Assembly: GCA_036569845.1 (NCBI GenBank)
Contig: DATCPY010000056.1
Location: forward strand, 1-6,063
Origin: UBA4735 sp036569845
GTDB lineage: Bacteria; Chloroflexota; Limnocylindria; P2-11E
Length of the DNA stretch: 6,063 bases
Direction: 5' to 3'
In this document: piece after piece, positions 1 to 5,149 of the stretch
Position numbering within the stretch: the stretch's first letter is position 1
Layout: each line of letters opens with the position of its first letter
Notes under the pieces: generated by a model
Told to the model about the DNA's origin: nothing
Databases searched by the model: none
The model's input: the letters and a program-made list of their open reading frames with translations, nothing else
Made by a program: the position numbers and the translations under genes

Positions 1-1136
1 CGAGCACGCGGGTGTGGGTCGGCGGCGTGCCGATCGGCGACGGCGCCCCGATCGCGGTCCAGTCGATGTGCACGACCCTGACGCACGACATCGAGGCGAC
101 GATCAGGCAGATCGAGCGGCTCCAGGAAGCGGGCTGCGAGATCGTCCGCGTCGCGGTCCCCGACCGCCGCGCGGGCGAGGCGCTCAAGGAGCTGGTCCGC
201 CGGAGCATCCTCCCGGTCGTCGCGGACATCCATTTCGACTACAAGCTGGCACTCATGGCCCTCGACGCCAAGGTCCACAAGCTTCGCCTCAACCCGGGGA
301 ACATCCACAACAAGGACGGCGTCCGCGAGGTCGTGAAGCGCGCGAAGGAGCAGGGCACCCCGATCCGCATCGGCGTGAACTTCGGCTCCATCCCGGACAA
401 GGTCCCCGGCGAGCTGCGGGACGACGCGCAGCGGATGGTCGACCTCGCGCTCTCTGAGATCAGGATCCTCGAGGAGCTCGACTTCACCGACATCATCGTG
501 AGCGTCAAGGCGTTCGAAGTGCCCAAGATGATCGCCGCGTACCGTCGCCTCGCGAAGGCCGTCCCGTACCCGCTGCACCTCGGCGTCACCGAGTCGGGGA
601 CGCTGCTTTCAGGATCGGTGCGCTCGACGGCCGGCATGAGCGTGCTGCTGTACGAGGGCATCGGCGACACCATCCGCGTGTCGCTCTCGGAAGATCCGGT
701 CACGGAAGTGCGGGCGGCCTTCGACATCCTGAAGTCGCTCGAGCTGCGGGACCAGGGCCTCACCCTCGTGGCCTGCCCCTCGTGCGGCCGCGCAGACATC
801 GACCTCATCCCGCTCGCGAAGGTCGCCGAAGAGCGCCTGCGCGCGCTGCCGGTCCCGATGAAGATCGCGGTCATGGGCTGCGAAGTGAACGGTCCCGGCG
901 AGGCGAAGGACGCGGACGTCGGCATCGCCGGCGGCCAGGGCAAGGGCGCGATCTTCCGCAAGGGCAAGGTCGTCGGCGTCTTCCCCGAGGCCGATCTGAT
1001 GGACGCGCTGCTCGCGGAGATCGACAAGATCCTCATCGAGAACGGCAAGGAGCCGTACTCGCAGAAGGCCCCGAAGCTCTCGCACGAGGGCCAGCTCACT
1101 CCGGGACGCTCCGTCCCAGCCGGGACACGGACATAG
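1..1136 (+). CDS. ispG: 4-hydroxy-3-methylbut-2-enyl diphosphate synthase (flavodoxin/ferredoxin), 5' partial
   Basis: IspG (GcpE) is the cytosolic [4Fe-4S] enzyme that converts 2-C-methyl-D-erythritol 2,4-cyclodiphosphate to HMBPP, the penultimate step of the MEP isoprenoid pathway. The frame is open from base 3 and reads S-T-R-V-W-V-G-G-V-P-I-G, which matches the family N-terminus. The GTG at 12 is therefore an internal valine and about a dozen residues lie upstream of the window. The TIM-barrel half carries ADIHFDYKLAL and LRLNPGNI. The C-terminal half carries ACPSCGR, then GCEVNGPGE. Counting from base 12, the cluster ligands are C255, C258, C290 and E297. Their spacing (3, 32, 7) equals that of E. 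coli C270/C273/C305/E312 as I recall it. The last 25 or so residues (from SQKAPKL) are a Ser/Pro/Gly-rich tail beyond the usual family end. The stop TAG at 1134-1136 overlaps the beginning of the next ORF. Identification is secure. Confidence 0.97.
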   Translation, partial: STRVWVGGVPIGDGAPIAVQSMCTTLTHDIEATIRQIERLQEAGCEIVRVAVPDRRAGEALKELVRRSILPVVADIHFDYKLALMALDAKVHKLRLNPGNIHNKDGVREVVKRAKEQGTPIRIGVNFGSIPDKVPGELRDDAQRMVDLALSEIRILEELDFTDIIVSVKAFEVPKMIAAYRRLAKAVPYPLHLGVTESGTLLSGSVRSTAGMSVLLYEGIGDTIRVSLSEDPVTEVRAAFDILKSLELRDQGLTLVACPSCGRADIDLIPLAKVAEERLRALPVPMKIAVMGCEVNGPGEAKDADVGIAGGQGKGAIFRKGKVVGVFPEADLMDALLAEIDKILIENGKEPYSQKAPKLSHEGQLTPGRSVPAGTRT

Positions 1137-1870
1137 CGCTCAACATCGACGCCTCCAGCGGCGTCGTCCACATCCGGCGCGCGACGATCGCGGATGTCGA
1201 TTTCCGCAAATCGGCGTTCTCGCGGTTCACGCCCGACGCCTGCACGTTCGTGAACTGCGACTTCCGGGGTCTCGTGTTCGACCGCAAGTGGCAGCCGCTG
1301 TTCTCGAGCCCGGTGCAGAGCGTGTTCAAGGACTGCCGGTTCGACGGCGCCGACCTCTCGAAGGCCGACCCGGGTCAGACGCGGTTCGATGGCTGCACCT
1401 TCGCCGACTCGCGCCTCGAGAAGTGGCAGGCCACCTGCGCGGAGTTCGTTGACTGCACCTTCGCCGGCCCCATCACCAAGTGCCGCTTCTATGGACGGCC
1501 GTGGGGTCTCGCGGCGCAGCACCTCGACCCGCGCCGGGCGACGAACGACTTCAGCGGCAACGACTTCCGGAAGGCCGAGCTCATCGACACCGTCTTCATC
1601 CAAGGCATCCACTTCGATCAGCAGCAGTGGCCGGACACGACGGATTGGGTGCACATCGACCGGTTCCACCAGCGCTCGCAGCGCGTGCGGGCGATCGTGA
1701 TGCGCTGGCGGGACCCGGAGCTCCGGCAGGAGGCGCTCGACATGCTCGTGCACCTCCAGACCATGTACGGCGAGCAGACCGAGCTCGTCTACCGCCGCCA
1801 GGACCCGCGGCTCAAGTTCACGTCCGAGGCGCAGTCCCGGCTCTGGGACGAATTCGCGACCGTTCTCTAG
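1133..1870 (+). CDS. pentapeptide-repeat protein, start codon uncertain
   Basis: A coding frame of about 245 residues follows ispG. It shows pentapeptide repeats (A-D/N-L/F-x-x type), which fold into a right-handed quadrilateral beta-helix. Block one is around residues 20-50 (ADVDF, RKSAF, DACTF, VNCDF, RGLVF). Block two is around 65-118 (KDCRF, DGADL, DGCTF, VDCTF, KCRF). A short block at 138-155 reads NDFSGNDFRKAEL. Six repeats have the form C-x-F. Residues 165-245 are a charged, Trp/Arg-rich, probably helical C-terminal domain without repeats. No signal peptide or membrane segment is visible. The biochemical role of such proteins is usually unknown, and I do not assign one. No ATG, GTG or TTG occurs in frame from 785 to 1249, yet codons before 1250 look coding and already contain repeats. 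I placed the start at ATA 1133, which overlaps the ispG stop as ATAG, as the least bad option. GTG 1250 would give a 206-residue protein lacking the first repeats. A sequencing error is also possible. Confidence 0.75.
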   Translation: MALNIDASSGVVHIRRATIADVDFRKSAFSRFTPDACTFVNCDFRGLVFDRKWQPLFSSPVQSVFKDCRFDGADLSKADPGQTRFDGCTFADSRLEKWQATCAEFVDCTFAGPITKCRFYGRPWGLAAQHLDPRRATNDFSGNDFRKAELIDTVFIQGIHFDQQQWPDTTDWVHIDRFHQRSQRVRAIVMRWRDPELRQEALDMLVHLQTMYGEQTELVYRRQDPRLKFTSEAQSRLWDEFATVL

Positions 1871-1884
1871 CGGGCCTCGCGTAC

Positions 1885-1911
1885 CATTCGCGGACGTTCA
1901 GCGTTCGAATG
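1885..1911. promoter_or_regulatory. inverted repeat CATTCG-N15-CGAATG upstream of bactofilin
   Basis: Perfect 6-bp arms at 1885-1890 and 1906-1911 have centres 21 bp apart, about two helical turns. They lie in the 72-nt gap before the bactofilin, so they could be an operator or a 5'-leader stem. The left arm overlaps a TACCAT hexamer (1882-1887) that resembles a TAnnnT-type -10 box, but no convincing -35 box lies 16-18 nt upstream. A 6-bp inverted pair in a gap of this size can easily arise by chance, so support is weak. Confidence 0.22.
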
Positions 1912-1927
1912 AGCGATGAACGAGAAG

Positions 1928-1934
1928 AGGGGAG
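1928..1934 (+). promoter_or_regulatory. Shine-Dalgarno AGGGGAG of the bactofilin gene
   Basis: AGGGGAG ends 8 nt before ATG 1943, a good ribosome-binding sequence at ideal spacing. The alternative in-frame ATG at 1916 lies upstream of this site and has no comparable sequence before it. The site therefore decides for the 1943 start. It is the clearest Shine-Dalgarno in the window. Confidence 0.7.
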
Positions 1935-1942
1935 CGACCGAC

Positions 1943-2332
1943 ATGCAGGATCGAGCACACACACCGGCGGATAACGCCCTGAACGCGCTTCTTGGCCGGG
2001 GTTCGGAGTTCGACGGCAAGCTGAACTTCGAAGGCACGGTCCGCATCGACGGCACCTTCACCGGCGAGATCGGCACGAACGACATGCTGATCATCGGCGA
2101 AGGCGCGAAAGTGACCGCCGACATCACCTGTGGATCCGTCGTCATCAACGGCGAGGTCACCGGGAATATCAAGGCGACCGAGATGGTGGAGCTTCACAAG
2201 CCGGCGAAGGTCAAGGGCGACATCACGACGCCGTCGCTCATGGTCGACAAGGGCGTGCAGTTCGACGGCAACTCCAAGATGGACAGCGCCGGCTCGAACC
2301 TGGTGACGCTCAACCGCCGAGAAGGCTCCTAG
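1943..2332 (+). CDS. bactofilin (polymer-forming cytoskeletal protein)
   Basis: This 129-residue protein is of the bactofilin (DUF583) family, small proteins that polymerise without nucleotide into filaments and often act as scaffolds for cell-shape, envelope or polar functions. Residues 1-20 are a polar tail, and the core spans about 21-112. The core is a ladder of short beta strands with glycine turns: FEGTVRIDGTFTGEI, then LIIGEGAKVTADI, SVVINGEVTGNI, PAKVKGDI and MVDKGVQFDG. This gives the regular hydrophobic-x-hydrophobic/Gly periodicity of the bactofilin beta-helix. The tail from 113 to 129 is polar. There is no transmembrane segment, and association with the membrane would rest on the N-terminal tail. 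The start at 1943 is chosen by its Shine-Dalgarno; the in-frame ATG 1916 would add nine residues. It lies 72 nt after the pentapeptide gene and 70 nt before proS, without the M23 peptidase neighbour that many bactofilins have within the visible range. Family assignment is strong, but its cellular task is not evident. Confidence 0.92.
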   Translation: MQDRAHTPADNALNALLGRGSEFDGKLNFEGTVRIDGTFTGEIGTNDMLIIGEGAKVTADITCGSVVINGEVTGNIKATEMVELHKPAKVKGDITTPSLMVDKGVQFDGNSKMDSAGSNLVTLNRREGS

Positions 2333-2346
2333 GGTCCGCCGGACCT
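2332..2346 (+). terminator. short GC hairpin after bactofilin stop, possible weak terminator
   Basis: GGTCC (2333-2337) pairs with GGACC (2341-2345) across a 3-nt loop, with one more G-U pair outside. It starts immediately after the TAG stop of the bactofilin gene. No T-run follows (TAACGCTCGG), so this is not a canonical intrinsic terminator. It could protect the 3' end or attenuate read-through into proS. Confidence 0.25.
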
Positions 2347-2368
2347 AACGCTCGGACTCGCGCCTAAA

Positions 2369-2402
2369 GCGTGCCATCCAGCGATTCGGTGACAATTCGC
2401 CC
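2369..2402 (+). promoter_or_regulatory. possible promoter/leader of proS with repeated ATTCG
   Basis: The stretch before ATG 2403 holds GCGTGCCATCC (2369-2379), which matches 9 of 11 bases of GCGTACCATTC (1879-1889) upstream of the bactofilin. It also holds two direct ATTCG copies (2384-2388 and 2395-2399) spaced 11 bp, one helical turn. GACAAT (2391-2396) sits exactly at -12 to -7 if transcription began at the A of ATG 2403, which would make a leaderless mRNA, but I see no matching -35 box. The only Shine-Dalgarno-like string is GGTGA (2388-2392), 10 nt before the start. Confidence 0.22.
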
Positions 2403-4115
2403 ATGCGGATGTCACAGATGTTCGGCCGGACCTTGCGGGATGCTCCAGCGGACGCCCAGACGCCGGGTCACCAGCTCATGCTCCGTGCCGCCATTGCCCG
2501 GCCCCTGGCCACCGGCCTCTACACGTGGCTGCCGCTGGGCTTCCGGGTCATGAAGAAGGTCGAGCAGATCGTCCGCGAGGAGCAGGACCGGATCGGCGCC
2601 CAGGAGATGGAGATGCCGGTCCTCACACCGGCCGAGTACTGGAAGGAGACGGGGCGCTGGGACATGCTCGAGCCGATCACCTTCCGGACGAAGGATCACA
2701 ACGGCCGCGAGTACATGATCAGCTACACCCACGAGGAGATCGTCACGCACCACGGACGCGAGGAGATCCTCTCGTACCGCCAGCTGCCGGTGATGGTCTA
2801 CCACTTCCAAACGAAGGGACGGGACGAGGCGCGTCCGCGCGCGGGCCTGCTGCGCGTGCGCGAGTTCATCATGAAAGACGCGTACTCGTTCGATGCCGAC
2901 GAAGCCGGACTCCAGAAGTCCTACGCCGCGCAGCACGGCGCATACGTGCGCACGTTCCAGCGCATGGGGCTCGAGGCGGTGAGCGTCGAGTCGGACACCG
3001 GCGCGATGGGCGGCGATCTCGCGCACGAGTTCCAGGTGCTGACCGAGGTGGGTGAGGACACGATCGTCGTCTGCGAGACCTGCGACTACAAGGCGAACAT
3101 GGAGAAGGCACGCCGGAAGTCGCCCGCGGCCGCTCCCGTTGCCGCGCCCGCGGCGGCGCCGATCGCAACACCGGGCGTCACCTCGATCGAGGCGCTCGAG
3201 GCGTCGCTCAAGAAGCCGGCGTCGGCGTTCCTGAAGACGCTCCTGCTGCGCGCGCGGAACGACGTTGTCGCGGTCGTCCTGCCTGGCGACCGGGTAGCGA
3301 ACGAGGCGAAGCTTCGGAAGCTCCTCGACGTGAGCCAGATCACCTTCGCCGGCGATGCCGACTTCGCGAAGGTCGGCGGGGTCGCCGGCTTCGTGGGGCC
3401 CGTCGGCCTCAATGCGCGCCTGATCATCGACACGAGCGTTGAGGCGCGCGGGTACATCAGCGGTGCCAACAGGAAGGACACGCACCTCGAGAACGTCGTA
3501 CCCGGCCGCGACTTCCCGGATACCGAGCGGGCCGACGTGCACGACGTGCAGGCGAGCGACCTCTGCCCCGTGGACGGCGGCCGGCTCGTGCTCAAGCGTG
3601 GCGTCGAGGTCGGGAACATCTTCGCCTTCGCGACCTACTACTCGGCGAAGATGGGCGCGACGTTCCTCGCCGAAGACGGCACCCCCAAGCCGTTCGTGGG
3701 CGGCTCGTATGGGATCGGCGTCGGGCGCTGCGTCCAGACCATCATCGAGACGAGCCATGACGACAAGGGGATCATCTGGCCCTTCGCGGTCGCACCGTAC
3801 GAAGTCCACGTGGTCGGCCTCCCGATGAATGACGAGACGGTGCGTGCGACGGCCGACACCCTCGTCGCGACGCTCGAGGAGAAGGGCGTCCAGGTGTTGT
3901 TCGACGACCGCGACGAATCCGCCGGCGTGAAGTTCGCCGACGCTGACCTCATCGGCATCCCGTTCCGGGTGACGGTGAGCAAGCGGTCCCTCAAGTCGGA
4001 GAGCCTCGAGCTCAAGGCGCGCGCATCGACCGAGGCCGAGCTCATCCCAAAGGATGTCGCTGCCGATCGGATCATCGAGATCGTTCGCCGGTCGCGCGAG
4101 GCCGCGGCCCGGTGA
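2403..4115 (+). CDS. proS: prolyl-tRNA synthetase, bacterial type with editing domain
   Basis: ProRS is a cytosolic class II aminoacyl-tRNA synthetase that charges tRNA-Pro. Its 570 residues fit the bacterial form. Motif 1 is near 39-60 (GLYTWLPLGFRVMKKVEQ). Motif 2 is near 135-163 (F-Q-T-K-G-R-D-E-A-R-P-R, then REFIMKDAYSFD). Motif 3 is near 433-449 (GGSYGIGVGR). Between motifs 2 and 3 lies the INS editing domain, about 262-372. It carries K278, G332 and the GANRKDTH signature with H361, the residues linked to hydrolysis of mischarged Ala-tRNA-Pro in the E. coli enzyme as I recall it. An Ala/Pro linker (240-258) precedes INS. The anticodon-binding domain runs from about 460 to 570 and includes FDDRDESAGVKFADADLIG. 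A CxxC is present at C224/C227, but the later CPxCGG site reads CPVDGG. ATG 2403 is used; ATG 2409 is equally plausible and gives a protein two residues shorter. The stop overlaps ruvB. Confidence 0.97.
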   Translation: MRMSQMFGRTLRDAPADAQTPGHQLMLRAAIARPLATGLYTWLPLGFRVMKKVEQIVREEQDRIGAQEMEMPVLTPAEYWKETGRWDMLEPITFRTKDHNGREYMISYTHEEIVTHHGREEILSYRQLPVMVYHFQTKGRDEARPRAGLLRVREFIMKDAYSFDADEAGLQKSYAAQHGAYVRTFQRMGLEAVSVESDTGAMGGDLAHEFQVLTEVGEDTIVVCETCDYKANMEKARRKSPAAAPVAAPAAAPIATPGVTSIEALEASLKKPASAFLKTLLLRARNDVVAVVLPGDRVANEAKLRKLLDVSQITFAGDADFAKVGGVAGFVGPVGLNARLIIDTSVEARGYISGANRKDTHLENVVPGRDFPDTERADVHDVQASDLCPVDGGRLVLKRGVEVGNIFAFATYYSAKMGATFLAEDGTPKPFVGGSYGIGVGRCVQTIIETSHDDKGIIWPFAVAPYEVHVVGLPMNDETVRATADTLVATLEEKGVQVLFDDRDESAGVKFADADLIGIPFRVTVSKRSLKSESLELKARASTEAELIPKDVAADRIIEIVRRSREAAAR

Positions 4116-5149
4116 CGCAGCGGCCGGTCGCGCCGGTCGCGCGCGAGGAGGAGCACACCCTCGAGACGACCCTCCGTCCGCAGCGCCTCTCCGACGACGA
4201 GTACATCAACCAAGAGAAGGTCAAGGCGAACCTGCGGATCCTCATCGACGCGGCGAAGGGCCGGAACGAGCCGCTCGAGCACGTTGCGCTCTACGGGCCA
4301 CCGGGAGTGGGGAAGACGTCGCTCGCCAGCGTCATCGCGCACGAGCTCGGCGTCCCGATCCGCGTGACCAGCGGACCGGCCATGGAGCGCGCCGGCGACC
4401 TCGCCGCGATCCTCACGAATCTCGAGCCGGGCAGCATCTTGTTCGTCGACGAGGTGCACCGGCTGCCGCGGATCGTCGAAGAGGTGCTGTACCCCGCGAT
4501 GGAGGACTTCCACCTCGACATCGTCCTCGGCAAGGGGCCCGGCGCGCGCACCCTCCGCCTTCCGGTGCCGCATTTCACGCTCGTCGGCGCGACGACGCGG
4601 ATCGGCCGATTGAGCTCGCCGCTGCGCGATCGCTTCGGCGCGACGTACCGGCTCGACCTGTTCACGCCGGCATCCCTGGAGCTCGTCGTGAAGCGCTCGG
4701 CACGGATCCTCGGCGTCTCGATCGAGCCGGCCGCCGCGACGGAGATCGCCCGGCGCTCCCGCGGGACCCCGCGGATCGCGAACCGCTGGCTGAAGCGCGT
4801 CCGTGACTACGCGCAGGTGAAGCACGATGGCGTGATCACGCTTGCTGTGGCGAAGGAGGCGTTGCTCTCGCTCGAGGTGGACGAGAAGGGCCTGGACGCG
4901 GTCGACCGGATGCTCCTCTCTGCGATCGTCGAGAAGTTCTCGGGCGGCCCGGTCGGCCTCGAGACCCTTGCTGCCGCGGTGAGCGAGGACACCGAGACCA
5001 TCGAGGACGTCTACGAGCCGTACCTGCTGCAAGAGGGCTATCTCCAACGCACCCCGCGTGGCCGGATCGCGACCGAACGTGCGTACAAGCACCTTGGCAT
5101 CACGCCGCCGCAGCGTGCGACGTTGTGGGACGACGCGCCGCAGGCCTGA
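4112..5149 (+). CDS. ruvB: Holliday junction branch migration DNA helicase RuvB
   Basis: RuvB is the AAA+ hexameric motor that, with RuvA, drives branch migration of Holliday junctions in recombination repair. This 345-residue protein has Walker A GPPGVGKT at 62-69 (K68, T69), Walker B ILFVDEVH with D113, sensor 1 in LVGATTR (157-163), the arginine finger R174 in SPLRDRFG, and sensor 2 R217 in RGTPRIANRW. These positions coincide with E. coli RuvB numbering as I recall it. The C-terminal winged helix spans about 260-330 (GLDAVDRMLL, FSGGPVGLETLA, EPYLLQEGYLQRTPRGR). The usual YIGQ before Walker A reads YINQ with one extra acidic residue. The GTG start overlaps the proS stop (GTGA), with a weak GAGG at 4098-4101. 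No other start codon suits the N-terminus, so translational coupling to proS is likely. ruvA and ruvC, frequent neighbours, are not visible here. The last 25 nt overlap the next gene. Confidence 0.97.
   Translation: MTQRPVAPVAREEEHTLETTLRPQRLSDDEYINQEKVKANLRILIDAAKGRNEPLEHVALYGPPGVGKTSLASVIAHELGVPIRVTSGPAMERAGDLAAILTNLEPGSILFVDEVHRLPRIVEEVLYPAMEDFHLDIVLGKGPGARTLRLPVPHFTLVGATTRIGRLSSPLRDRFGATYRLDLFTPASLELVVKRSARILGVSIEPAAATEIARRSRGTPRIANRWLKRVRDYAQVKHDGVITLAVAKEALLSLEVDEKGLDAVDRMLLSAIVEKFSGGPVGLETLAAAVSEDTETIEDVYEPYLLQEGYLQRTPRGRIATERAYKHLGITPPQRATLWDDAPQA

Noticed and set aside
12..14. GTG 12 as the true start of ispG
   Set aside because: In-frame residues S-T-R just upstream match the conserved IspG N-terminus, so the gene starts outside the window.
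782..1132. Extending the pentapeptide-repeat ORF upstream to GTG 782
   Set aside because: This part lies wholly inside ispG, including its cluster-ligand region, and translates to Arg/Gly-rich sequence typical of a wrong frame.
239..1753. 504-residue open frame on the minus strand across ispG and the pentapeptide gene
   Set aside because: It is antisense to two genes with clear family motifs. Its translation is Arg/Ser-rich low-complexity sequence with no recognisable domain, the usual shadow of high-GC coding DNA.
1916..1942. ATG 1916 as bactofilin start
   Set aside because: It has no ribosome-binding site, whereas ATG 1943 has AGGGGAG at 8 nt. The nine extra residues are not part of the family core.
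2412..3809. 465-residue open frame on the minus strand across proS
   Set aside because: It mirrors proS codons and contains only a charged Arg/Leu/Asp-rich translation without a fold signature.
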